A stretch of DNA of 64,000 nt. It comes from Rhea pennata. Taxonomy: Eukaryota; Chordata; Aves; Rheiformes; Rheidae. Within the stretch, counting starts at the first letter, position 1. Each line of letters begins with the position of its first letter. Location: positions 58,630,553 to 58,694,552 of the forward strand of contig NC_084702.1 of NCBI RefSeq assembly GCF_028389875.1, written 5' to 3'. The notes under the pieces were generated by a model. That model did not search any database. It was given only the letters and a program-made list of their open reading frames with translations, and had not been told where the DNA came from. The position numbers were made by a program, and so were the translations under genes. Positions 11,601 to 62,786 of this stretch are shown one piece after another.

Positions 11601-14561
11601 GCAAGATTCTCATAAGATTTATTTCAGAATAAGCTTTCTTACAAAACTCATGAAATTCAGAATTTAAAAATACCTTCTGAGGATTCTTTCTTATGGATTA
11701 ATAACTCATCCAGAACAGTAAACAATCTTCGTATGTGCTAACTTTGATAAACACAGTATTACAGATGATACGCTTCAGATTAGTACAAGAGATATTCAAG
11801 GCATTCATTTTAGAAACACTCCATAAAGTCCCAGGGTTGTGCATTTCAAGCCTATGTTAAGATTTCATAGAGTTATGACTGCTACATTTTTAAATAATTC
11901 AAAGTTCTGTTTGCTTTTAAAAATGTGTTAGTTTCATATTTATCTTCAGAGTAGGTATCTCAGAGTTTCACTATATTTTCCACAGATTACAGTCAATAAA
12001 AGCTACAGCTGTGAAGGCTTAGGCCTGACAGAAATTCCTGAAAGGCTACCTGTCACAACGGAAATCCTCGACTTCAGCTTCAACTTGCTTCCTTCCCTTC
12101 AGAATTCAACCTTCTCGAAGCTGAAAAGTCTGTTCTCCTTGGATTTAACAAGGTACTGTAGGTCATCCTCACTTTCACAGATCTTGCTGGCCAAAATCCT
12201 CTGCTTTGCTCAGAGCTGAAGGCTCCCAGAGTCCCCAGCAGCACAGGGAAACTGGCAGCAGCATTTCCAGATGGCTGCTGCTATTTCACTAAACACAGAT
12301 TGATATAACTGGGCAAAACCTATGCCTCTCCACCAGTGATAGCCATTTGCTGGACAGGGGGTGAAATATACATTTTCCACATCTTACTGTTGCTAAGACC
12401 AACTAAATGACTACATCAACTTTTTAATTCACTTTTCCATAAAGACATTGTTCATAAAATCTCAGGAAAGACAGATTTAGTCCTTATAAGCGCTCATCTT
12501 TTTCTCTAGAGAGATTTTCATTTGATTAAATTTGACGCTGAAAATATTCATGTCTCCCTGACTTCCAGAACTGTCTCCTCAACAGGGATTTTGCATGGAT
12601 CATTTCAGGGCAGTTTTCTCTGCTGTAATACAGCTTCCTCACTGGGACTCCATGTTTAAAGGAGGCTTACCAATCCCAGACAAGTGTCCTTTGCAAAGGA
12701 GAACATAGTTTTGTTCTGGCAAAGGCTGTTGATCATGAGTTTCTACGTGCATGAAATGCCATTTGGGTTACCATGTAATAACGGGAACGTTTGATGAGAC
12801 AGACTACCAATGCTGGCTTCTGTTGCTTTTTCAAGGTGTCAGATCAACTGGGTATATGAAGGTGCCTTTCACAACAACCGCCACCTGCACACGATTGTGC
12901 TGACGGGAAACCTGCTCCTGTTTCTGTCTGACACAGCATTTGTTGGCCCTCAGTATCTGAAGCAGCTTGTCTTAACGCAGACAGGGATAAGCAGCCTGTC
13001 CTTTATTCCCATGACAAATCTAGACAACTTGGATACACTCATCTTGGGCAGTAACCACATATCTTCACTGCAGCTCCCTCCCAACTTTCCAACTCAGAGC
13101 CTCCAGTACCTTGATTTCCAGATGAACAACATAAGAACAATCACCGTGGAAGATGTCAGCGTTCTGCAGAAGACCAGTAACATAACCCTCATCTTTAAAG
13201 GCAATGACATTTTGTACATTGAACCCGGAGCTTTCCAGTCCAGTTTCTACAGTTTGGATTTTGGGGGCTGCACCAATATCCCTGGGATCTTGGCGGGCAT
13301 GCAGAACTCCTCAGTCCACACACTTTGGTTGGGAACATTTGATGATGTGGAAAAGGAGTCCTACATAAGCCCTGACGTTTTACAAGGCCTCTGTAAGATC
13401 ACCGTAAAGGATCTCTATCTGCAGCTACGACACTTCAGAAACCTAAACGCTGCCACGTTTCACTGTTTGACCAAGCTCCAGAAGCTGGACCTGACTCATA
13501 CCCACATCAGCGCGTTGCCGTCCGGCATCAGTGGCATGAAGGTGCTAACAGAGCTAATTCTCAACAGGAACTTCTTTGAGCACCTCTGCAACACCAGCGT
13601 GGCTGCCTTCCCCTCCCTTACCCACCTCCACCTCAGAGGAAACACGCAGACCCTGCAGCTGGGCTCTGGCTGTTTGCAGACACTGGCAAAGCTTCAATAT
13701 TTAGATTTAAGCCATAGCCACATTGAAAGCTCTGACTGCTGTAATGAAGCACTAAACGGTTTGAACAGTCTTCAGTACCTGAACCTCAGCTACAACACCA
13801 AACTCCATGTCCACGATGTGCTTTTCAAGGAAGGTACTAACTTGGAGCTGCTGGACATAGCTTTCACTCAGCTTCACATCAGCACTTCACAGGGACCTTT
13901 CCGAAATCTGCACCTCTTGCAAGTCCTGAATCTTTCCTCCTCCCAGGTCAATACTAGCATTCAGCATCTCTTTCAAGGCCTGGAAAACCTCATGTTCTTG
14001 GATCTTAGTCAAAATATCTTTGAGTCAGGGATCATGCCAAAGAACAAACTGCTTCAACAGCTATCCAATTTAGAGGTGCTAATTTTAGCATCCTGTGAAT
14101 TGACAGCAATAGGTGACCAAGTATTTCACGTCCTCAAGAAGTTAAGGCACATTGATCTGAGCCACAACAAGCTTATTGCTTTCAACACAGATGCATTCTC
14201 AAATCTTAAGAGCATCTATCTCAATTTTGCCCACAACAGGGTTCAGATTATACCACGTGACAAACTAGTGTCCCTACCTGACTACAGTATAATCAATTTA
14301 AGTTACAATCCTTTGGAATGTACCTGCTCCAATATTGGTTTAATCACTTGGTACAAGGAGAACCTGGATAAAATTGAAGACCCTGAAGAAACAACATGTT
14401 CTCAACCCAAATCATTAGCTGATGTTCAGCTGTCTACTGTTACTCTCTACTGTGGGATCAGCACTACGGGAATCATTGCTGTTGTCCTGGGTATTTTATC
14501 CTGTGTTGTCATCATTTTCTGGAGCGTTCGCTGTTTCAGACAAAGATACCAGCAAATCTAA
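8579..14561 (+). CDS. CD180: CD180 antigen (RP105), complete coding region in three exons
   Basis: CD180 is a Toll-like receptor relative without a TIR domain. With MD-1 (LY86) it forms a cell-surface complex on B cells and myeloid cells that modulates responses to lipopolysaccharide. Joining 8579-8668, 11986-12152 and 12836-14561 gives 660 residues, against about 661 in human. Seen in order: signal peptide (about 1-17), N-terminal LRR cap with cysteines at 28 and 39, about twenty leucine-rich repeats, a C-terminal cysteine cap ending near 625 (motif CTCSNIGLITWYKENL), one membrane span (about 629-650) and a tail of some ten residues ending RYQQI. The last exon carries almost the whole ectodomain, as in mammals. 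Junctions follow GT-AG and keep frame. Nothing appears broken. The gene converges with MAST4. Identification rests on recalled family sequence. Confidence 0.96.
8669..11985 (+). other. CD180: CD180 intron 1
   Basis: 3317-base GT-AG intron. It contains a T16 tract (9524-9539) and two moderately GC-rich stretches (about 9670-10600 and 10930-11310) with chance open frames but no recognisable gene or repeat family. Confidence 0.8.
11986..12152 (+). CDS. CD180: CD180 exon 2
   Basis: 167 bases between a TTTTCCACAG acceptor and an AAG|GTACTG donor, encoding residues 31-85 plus two bases of Arg86. It supplies the second LRR-cap cysteine (YSCEGLGL) and the first repeat (FSFNLLPSL, SLDLTR). It is interrupted by stops in flanking intron sequence and was found by reading across the splice junctions. 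Phase 0 entry and phase 2 exit match exons 1 and 3. Confidence 0.93.
12153..12835 (+). other. CD180: CD180 intron 2
   Basis: 683-base GT-AG intron with acceptor TTTTTCAAG. The reading frame of exon 3 happens to stay open for nine codons into the intron, with an ATG at 12810. Those codons are intronic, because exon 2 supplies the conserved residues that precede CQINW. Confidence 0.85.
12836..14561 (+). CDS. CD180: CD180 exon 3, main ectodomain, membrane span and tail
   Basis: A single 1726-base coding segment from the third base of Arg86 to the TAA at 14559-14561, encoding residues 87-660. It holds nearly all leucine-rich repeats (for example LDLSHSHIES and LQVLNLSSSQ), many N-glycosylation sequons, the C-terminal cysteine cap, the transmembrane helix (GIIAVVLGILSCVVIIF) and a short basic tail. 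There is no TIR domain, as expected for CD180. No frameshift or internal stop was seen. Confidence 0.97.
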
Positions 14562-15645
14562 GTCTACAAGAGATATACAATGTACAGCAACTGGACTAGA
14601 ATGAAAAACAATTTCCTGTTTTTGGTTCTGGCCTGTATTTCCTTTAACATTTGTAATACTTTTCCCATTTGCATTATAATTTTAGAAAAACATAAAACTC
14701 CTTGGAGGTCTTGAAAACTAAAACTGTGTCCTGAACCTAGAACACGAATAACTTCAGCTATGGAGATGCCTCAGTTCAACTTCAGGTTAGCACTGGTGTC
14801 ACAGTCCCTAGGGCTAAAGTTCTTACAAAGGGAAGGGCTGAGAGCTGAAAAATTTCTCTATTTGAAAAAACATAACAAACAAAAAAAATGTGAGAAACAA
14901 TGCTATTCAAGAGCTGGTGTTACCGTGCACTGCTCAGTCAAAAAGTAAAAACATTTCTGTGAAGGACAAGAGCAACAGTCAGATAAGACACACTTCTTTA
15001 GGGCTTACAGAAACAGTCTGTATCATCAGGTTCTCTCTGATTTCTGAAAATCTGTTTGAAACTTGGAAAATTCCTGGCCATCCGTTTGAACCTCTCTCTA
15101 TCCATCTGTCTCCATGGTGCAGGCTTTGCTCTTGGTCTATTTATTAGACTCACTAATACTCCATGATAAATGAGGACTATCAAAAAATTCAGCTTTAACC
15201 AAAAAGCTTGTAAATTCGGTCAAAAATCTGTGGTTACTTGGCACTACAGATGCCTGCACTTGTGAAAAGCAGCTGATACCAACAGCTAAGAGACTTTACC
15301 AACCGTGTTTGTCTTTCAATGCATGGTTAATGACAGGCAGCACAGGGAGGGCCATTTCCTCCAGCTGCAAAACAGAAAAGTAGCGACCGCAAAGGAGAAG
15401 GCATAGCAGCAAGCAGGAATCTGATCCCAGAGGTGCATGCAGTGCTCCTGGTATTTCATGTCGTATCTGGTGTGTGAATTCCTAGAGTAAAGTAAGGATC
15501 AGGATGTGCTCTTGGCTCCAACAGGACATGCAATAGCTAGGAGCAAGGGAATGCAAAACAGACTTACTCTTATTTACTCTACTTAAACTCCTGAATCCCT
15601 CTTTCTGCCACCACAAGTGAATAAACCCAGTGGCAACACAGAGTA
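14562..15645 (+). other. CD180: Probable CD180 3' UTR
   Basis: Non-coding sequence after the CD180 stop. The first canonical AATAAA on the plus strand is at 15620-15625, implying a 3' UTR of roughly 1.1 kb. Earlier weaker variants (CATAAA near 14690, AGTAAA near 14943) and a later AATAAA (17266-17271) are alternatives. The exact end is inferred. Confidence 0.4.
15620..15625 (+). terminator. Candidate CD180 polyadenylation signal
   Basis: First canonical AATAAA downstream of the CD180 stop codon. The sequence after it has no striking GU-rich element, so the call is tentative; AATAAA at 17266 is the next canonical choice. Confidence 0.35.
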
Positions 15646-18600
15646 CATGCCACAGGTCTGACATGCCACCAGTCTGATATGAACTTAGTGTATCTTTTCA
15701 TCTACCCTGTGTTACTATAATGCAATTTTTGGCACTATTGCTTTAACAACCAGCTAACTCTGAGAGGTATAGAGGCAATCTTCTCCAGGATACAACCCAC
15801 CCACCTCCACAGAAGGGCACTCACCATGCGGAGCCTCGACGTGCCCACAGCAAGGCCCCCAGGTGCATTCCACTGAAGATTACATTTACTCAGTGAGGCA
15901 CAGAAACAAGAGTTCTCCGAGCACTTTCCATGCGGGACTTCAAATTCAGCTTCAGCTCTTGCCTCAAAGGCATTTCCTTTAAATTTTCCTCAATAATATA
16001 CTTACTATCTTAGATTTCAAAGATCTCTGCTGGACTAGAAAGTTTCTGCTCAATTCTTAAGAAATAACCAACATGAATAGCTCATTCTTCTTGTCATATA
16101 AGAAATTAGTATTTGAGAAGCCATTTTTAGCCTCTGTAAGTGGGTATTAAACATTGCTGGAGCCAGACCACAAAACACAGACTCTTGCAGCTCTCAGATG
16201 CCTTTGCAACACATCCGCAGTCTGCTTCACTGCACAGCATCGCCTCCTCCTGCACGGCCCACAGTTCCTCTTGCCTTTGTAGCTGTGTGCTGCCTGAGGC
16301 CACGCTGACCACTGCGCACACAGTACTATTTGATGTTTCTTTTCCAGATGACTATAAACACTTCCATATTTTGGGTAGCAGGATGTTGCCCATCCTCAAA
16401 AGCCTGTGTATTGCTTATAGGCAGTCCGCGCTTCTACTGCCGCTGATGAGCTCTCCACAAAAGCCTTTTCCTGACCCTGAGAGCGCACACCGTGTTTGAA
16501 CTGGAAAACTGCAGAACATCAAAACTGGCTGGGGCAGCTCATATCTGACAGGGGCTTCCTCAAAGATTTCCTCAAAGATCTGAGAGAGAGAGAGATGTCA
16601 CTGAGCAAGGCACATTACTAAACATCTCCTCTACTCGTCTTCAAGAGCCAGGCAGAAGAGCAGCTGAAGTCAGCCTAGAATTCAAGACACCTTTCCCCCT
16701 CTCTCTGCAAACATGACTGGTTAAACAAGCAAACTCCAATAATTGCATTATCTGATAATGTAATCCACGAAAGAGAAAACTGCCTAGCAGGGAAATTCTC
16801 AAGTGCTCTAAGAGTTCCAATAACCTTAAGTTTTTGCTTTCCAGCATTAGCCTTTAACAGTCATCAAACAAGAGCTCCCACACATATGCCTAACTCAAAA
16901 CTGACATGCTTCTTGAATTACTTTCCTTCTAAAACTGTAGGTCCAAGAGAGCAATGAACAAATAGTGAAGTTCAAAGGGAGTATGACAGTTTATAACTTG
17001 GGAAAAGTGCTAAAAATTGCTGCGTCAAATAATTATATATACATATATATACACAAACACACCTCCATATATAACCTGACAATATATCTGCAAATATCAG
17101 CAAATCAATTATCAGCGCAATGTGCAGTTTCTCCCTCACTTTCTGAAATGCGTCTTCATTTGGAGAGGAGAACATGGGATTTAAACATTACCAGTTTTTG
17201 AAATGATACTCATTTTCACTGGGTAGACTTGCATGTAGACCTCAGTCAATTAAAACTCAAAGTCAAATAAAAGGTGAAACAGTGAATATGTTCAAGATCT
17301 ATTTACAGAGAGAGTTAAGTACACACTTTCCTGTACCCCACCCCTTTTGCTCAATACAAGTTATTTTTGTGACAACCATATTGTCCTTTGTTGTCACTTT
17401 TATCTTCTCTTGATTCACTTTACAGCATGACCTGCTCAGAGCAGGATTTTCGCTTTTTCATTTGTCTGTAAAACACCATTCACAGGACACTGTCAACAGC
17501 ACTGCTGAACAGCACACACTGGGTGCTTCAGGATACACGAACCCTGAATGTAAGAGCTGGTTATTCTGAAAGAATATTTTTGTATGAATATAACATACCA
17601 CAATGTCCAGATTAAAAGTTTAGAAATCTGAAGATTGTCTTCTATTTAGCAAGGGTATAAATGGAAAATAATATTGGATTTATTTTTCTTTATAGAATTT
17701 ATTTATCTAGTCAAGCTCTGATCTGATGCAGCCCTTGGTTCTCAGTCCAACCTTTAATCTCTTATTTTTCAAATATAGCTGAGGAGCCAATACACAAAGA
17801 GACCGAGTGAATTGCCTGAGATGAATGGTAGCCAACAGAATTAAACTCACCATAACCCTGGCTTCCGGGCTACAGATGCCACCAAAATTCTGGTACAATG
17901 TAAAACTGAACAATGGTCTGCAAAATAGAATTCAGTAGAGAAGATACTCGAGCAAATTTTAGCTAACGAGTTAAGTTCCAAAGATCAGTAAGAACTTATT
18001 ACAATCGTACAAAACAATTCAGAATCAAGCTCTTCCTTCCCCAATTGTGCTTAAACAAAATGTTATGAATAGGTTGCAATTCAGTTTTTGAAAAAGGAAT
18101 TTTACTCTGAACAGGATGGTTGGTGGCAGGCCAATTTATAAATCCACTGATTTAAAAGAATATCTTAATGAAGATGATGCATCTTTAAGAACTTTCTCTT
18201 ATTCATCAGCTCAGTCTACAGTTAGGAAAGAACCAGGTGACATCCTTTTCCAAGCACCTATTCGCACCATACCTGCCAGCCTCTTTAAAGTAAAACTGAA
18301 AATCTCCCATAGGTAGAGGCTACGGCCTTCTCCAGCGGCTTTCTCAAACATCCTCTTGCTCCCATATCTAGTTCATATCTGTATTTTCTGTGTGCTAGAT
18401 CTTACCTACATCTTTACTCTCTTGTTCCACGATAGCTGTGTCCTACTTTGCTATCTCTGCAACCATCTCCACTCATCCTGATCCTCTCAACTCTTTGCAG
18501 CTTGATTTCTAACCTTTAGTGTCATGTCTTACTCTCAGTTCATTCAAATTTCTTCTCTGCAGATGTCTTTCATCAAGCTTGTCAGTGCTCCAACACTGCT

Positions 18601-20148
18601 GTACATGCAGTCACTGGAAAAAAAAATGTTGCTAACCCAAGCCATGAACTGTAGGACACACATCCATATACCCTCTAGTATTCTCCTGTCCTGTGATCTA
18701 TTTTTTTAAAGCTGTATTCTCCAAATCCAAGCATGACATCCCTGCTAATTCTTGCTAACCATAGAAGAGAATATGTGGCCTAAAAGGCCATTGGAAATTG
18801 TGGGTTTAGTGCTAAGGCAGCACACTCACTACCTTTCCCTTTCACACCATGAAAGGATACCCATCTGAGGTCAGGTGCAGTGTCTCTTTTCTTATGGTGG
18901 TAGAAGTGAGGTTGACAAGCCATGTCACATGCGAAATGGGTAACCTCCCGACGTCTCCTTCTTCCCTACATGGACATGATGCTGCTGCCCACAGTCAGAG
19001 AGGGCACAGCAAGTCAAATGGTTACTCAGACCCAGAGTCACTCCTCCACTCTGGATACCTCCTTCCCATCCCCAGACCTGTTAGTTCCTGCTATCCCTCC
19101 TCTGACTCATCTCATCCCCTGCCCTTGCCAACGCACTCATCTTGCAGAGCACCTGCCTTCTGCTCGGTTCCAGCAACTCCGAGAGGTTGGGGTGACCACC
19201 AGACTCTCCTCACCTGTTGGTTTTAGGGAAAGAGCACAGCAACAGAAATTACTCTACACTTCCTCTGTAAAAAAACAACTGCAGCAAAACACAGAGAAAA
19301 CAACACAACAGAAAAACATGAACAAGAATAACAATCCCCCCAGGGCAGACGTTTCCTGGCATGTGCTAACCAGCTGTGTACAGCTCCTCTACCAGCTACC
19401 AACAGCAGAACAGTAAGAAAAAAAAATCTGTGTATTATAATATATACTGCTGCACTAAAAGAGCAGAGAGATGTAAATCAGGGCAGCAATAATCCTGCTG
19501 TGTTTCTCTTCCTGCCAAAAGGATCCACCAAGCAGCCAGCAGATGCTAAGGTACTCTGCCCCCTCTCTCCTGTCTGGTTCAGAGCATCTCTCTGATCTTC
19601 TGCTGTGAGAAAGAAAGAATAAAGGGAGATTTGGTATTAAAAGGTGAAGATTTAAAAAATGAAGAGAAAGTTCCATATAACACACATGCTCCAGGCACTT
19701 GTTGAGGCTAAGAATTCAACACAATCAAAGAGAGAGAAAAAAAGTATTTTAAGAAGGCACTCAGAAACATGCTGGCCTGCTTTAATGAATGAGGATATTC
19801 ATTTTGGAAGAGAGATTGCAGAAGTGAGACCACATTACAGCCTACTGCAATCGCTAGCAAATAGTCAGCATGTGTCCATCAAACCAGACAGCCTACTGCA
19901 GTGGTTCCAGCCCCGACAAAGACAAGATACTTGACTATAGAGATCTTCTGTGAACATTGTACAACTTCTGCTTTTGACTGGACATTTTCTCATGCAAAAT
20001 CCTTGGTCTGCATGTGTCTTCAGGGCTACTGAACAAAAAGGGTAACTGCCACCTCTGCCCTCCCATGCCCCTGACCCTACTGTATTACAGAGATGCAACT
20101 TAAGTTACAGGAGCAAAAGTAGTTCAAAGGACAATGCTGACACAACAC
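15646..20148. other. Gap between convergent CD180 and MAST4
   Basis: About 4.5 kb between the likely 3' ends of the two genes. It is mostly unremarkable AT-rich sequence. It contains an imperfect AT repeat near 17033-17053, a short duplicated 12-mer near 16556-16579, and an exon-like open stretch at 18116-18316. No complete gene is supported. Confidence 0.55.
18116..18316 (+). other. Exon-like open fragment of unknown identity
   Basis: A 66-codon open stretch with an unusually protein-like composition (motif LKEYLNEDDASLRTFSYSS). It is preceded by an acceptor-like CTGAACAG and carries a donor-like CCAG|GTGACA near 18234. I do not recognise the product. It may be a piece of a decayed processed pseudogene, an exon of an unannotated transcript, or chance. 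No partner exon was found within reach. Confidence 0.25.
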
Positions 20149-20170
20149 TGCTTCATGCTGAATTTTTATT
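20141..20170 (-). terminator. MAST4: MAST4 polyadenylation signal and cleavage region
   Basis: On the minus strand AATAAA (20170-20165) is followed after about 16 bases by a CA cleavage dinucleotide near 20149 and then a GU-rich stretch (GTGTTGTG, 20148-20141). All three elements are correctly spaced, making this a strong candidate for the MAST4 mRNA end. A proximal AATAAA at 22099-22094 might give a shorter 3' UTR. Confidence 0.6.
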
Positions 20171-20292
20171 TCAATATTATGCAATTGCATAAGTATAAAT
20201 AATTGTGTTCAATATACAACAATTATGCCATCCATCAGGAGTTTCTTAGAGAAAATAAGACTGCAAACACTTTATTGCACAGACCCTATCAA

Positions 20293-20342
20293 TTTTTTTC
20301 TTTTCTTTTCTTTTTTTTTTTCTTTTTTTTTTTTTTTCTTTG
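20293..20342. repeat. Pyrimidine/T-rich low-complexity tract
   Basis: About 50 bases of T with scattered C, inside the MAST4 3' UTR, where it is transcribed as an A-rich purine tract. Confidence 0.8.
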
Positions 20343-21041
20343 TAAGCTGAGAAATCTACAGCAGGAAGTCTACAAAGGAACACATCAGATCTACGATCAC
20401 ATGAAGACTGACCAAGAAGCACACAGGTAGGAGGATCTCTAACAGCTCACTGGTAAGGTAAACACCAACAAACAGGTACTACATAAACACAAGCTTAAGC
20501 ACTGTTACGCTTCCATAATGCAGAAAACTTATTTGTCAGAAGTGATAAGGAACTATACAAAAATATACATAAAGGTATGCTGTAAACAAATAGCTAGATG
20601 TGCTTTAAAGGAAACAAGAGGATAGTTTAAAAAAAAATCCAGAAGACTGTAAACTAGGAAATACCTCTCAGACAGAAATGTTATGATACTGAAGTGCATT
20701 AGCATTTGTTTGTAATAACTGCCAAAGCACAGATGAACTGTAAATGTTGAGACCATTTCTCTTCAAAACTACTCAAAAAGTATTCTGTCACTCACTAGCT
20801 CCTCTGTGAACACATAAAAGGTAGTATGAATGTTCTAGTGCCACATGAAAAAATCAGGACTTGCTTGTGATTTTATCTTTCTGTTACAGGTTAGTTGTAA
20901 TCCAACTCAACTAATCACTGCAATAAAGCCTTTCCCAGGGGGAAATCTGTACACTGTCAGTTGTCATACAAACCCCCAAGTCAAGATTACACTGTGCTTT
21001 TATGAACAATTTTATAGCTTTTGAGACAGAAAGACAATCCA

Positions 21042-21070
21042 TAAGCCCCAATGAAAGAGGTTGGGGCTTA
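21042..21070 (-). other. Perfect 10-bp inverted repeat in the MAST4 3' UTR
   Basis: TAAGCCCCAA (21042-21051) and TTGGGGCTTA (21061-21070) are exact reverse complements separated by nine bases. In the MAST4 transcript this could fold into a stem with four consecutive G-C pairs and a nine-base loop. The symmetry is directly visible; any role in stability or protein binding is inference. Confidence 0.6.
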
Positions 21071-22448
21071 GCCCTAGTGTGGGTACATATAACAGAAATA
21101 AGCAAAAATACCATCTTACTGATCCCAATCATTTAAAAACACTCATCTGCAAAGATATTTTGTAGTGCTCCTGTACATGTTTCAAATTTTACCTTTCACC
21201 CTTCAAAACAATCTGAATACTTCCATGCTAAAATGATCAAAGTCTACCTGTTCCACAGTATACAAAATTTAAATAAGGCTTAGCAAAAGTAAAAAGACAG
21301 TCACATTCTAGCACCAAATAGCTCCAACAGGTTCCTTTGTTACAAAAACGCATCTCTTTTAATTACAGTATTTACTTTTTTTGCATACAAACAAAAAGAT
21401 TACGTTATGAAATGTATGGAGCTACTCAATGCATTTAGAAATGAATGTGAAACCCAGAATTACTTGCTAAAAACAGCAAGTTAAGTCTACAACGTAAGGC
21501 CCCAGCTATGTATTAAAATGTATCAGATGTCCTAAACTTTTCTGAAGATACGATATTGAAGCTTTTTCTTTTCCTTTTTACCCCATTTCATAAAATAGAA
21601 AAAAAAAAGCTACAGTTGCATGAAGCTATGCAAACCTGTATGTCATGATAATACACACTCTCTAAATTCATTAAAAAACAGGGATGAACATAGTACTGCA
21701 AGTCATGTGCTTATACTTGTGCCTCACACTGTAAGGGCCTGAATTTAAAAAAGCTCAAGGAAACCAAGAGGGTTGCAGCAGAAAATAAGCACACAGCATG
21801 TGCTTTAGATTCTCAGCCTTGTCTGAGGCGAAGGTCGCAGAATACACTCCCAATAGACAAGACGAGAACAACCATTTCACCAGAAAACACTACTCTTCTA
21901 TCTACTGGGATGTAGTGATAACAAAGTGGTCCTCCCTTAGCTTTAATTATACCTATTTTAAGGGACAGACTTTGTGCAGTAGGGAGATGCAGTTAGATAT
22001 TGTATTTGATCTGGTGAAGCAGTTAGCCAGATACAGTACTATCAAAATCTGATTATTAAAAATACATGTAAAAACTCACAATAAGTCACCATATTTATTC
22101 TTTCCTAGTATTTTTAACTCTAGCTAGGATTCCTAGTAAGTAAAAATGTGGCATATTTTTGTTTTCCACTCAGACCAATGTTTGTGCATGTCCATGCCAG
22201 GTCTAAGCTTTAGTAATTCGGTTTCATATTTGACTATGGCAAATAAGTGGCAAAGCAACTATCTTAAAAAAGGGGAGAGTAAACAATGCAATCAGCAGCA
22301 AAGTATATATGCTACATTCAGACCCCAAATTCATCACTAGGTATTTACAGAGGAAATCTTTTCTTCAACAGTTCTCAGCTGTAAAGTTATTTTTGTACAA
22401 ATACTATATGGTAACAGTTTTACCGGTTACATTTGGGAAGGCATTTTG

Positions 22449-22471
22449 AAAAAAAAAAAAAAAAAAAAAAA
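22449..22471. repeat. A23 homopolymer (plus strand)
   Basis: Run of 23 A residues within the MAST4 3' UTR, transcribed as U. No flanking element body was recognised. Confidence 0.85.
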
Positions 22472-22607
22472 GTCCTCTGTCCCCTTGCTTCAGTGACATG
22501 AAAGCTTTGCTGCACAAGGACACCACACAGTGCTGGTTTGAAGGTAGTCAAAACACGTTGACATTTTTCTCAGCTACTCTTGAAGTCCAATCTGCCAGGT
22601 ACTACAG

Positions 22608-62786
<40,179 letters not shown>

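Larger units (their letters stand above)
20149..22607 (-). other. MAST4: MAST4 3' UTR
   Basis: About 2.46 kb between the MAST4 stop codon and the best polyadenylation site. It contains a perfect 10-bp hairpin (21042-21070), an A-rich purine tract (TTTTC on the plus strand, 20293-20342) and a homopolymer T tract as transcribed (22471-22449). Plus-strand open frames in it look like chance. Confidence 0.6.

Noticed and set aside
12810..12835. Possible alternative CD180 start at the ATG at 12810
   Set aside because: The nine codons are intronic readthrough. Exon 2 joins in frame and supplies the conserved LRR cap and first repeat, and the alternative would have no signal peptide.
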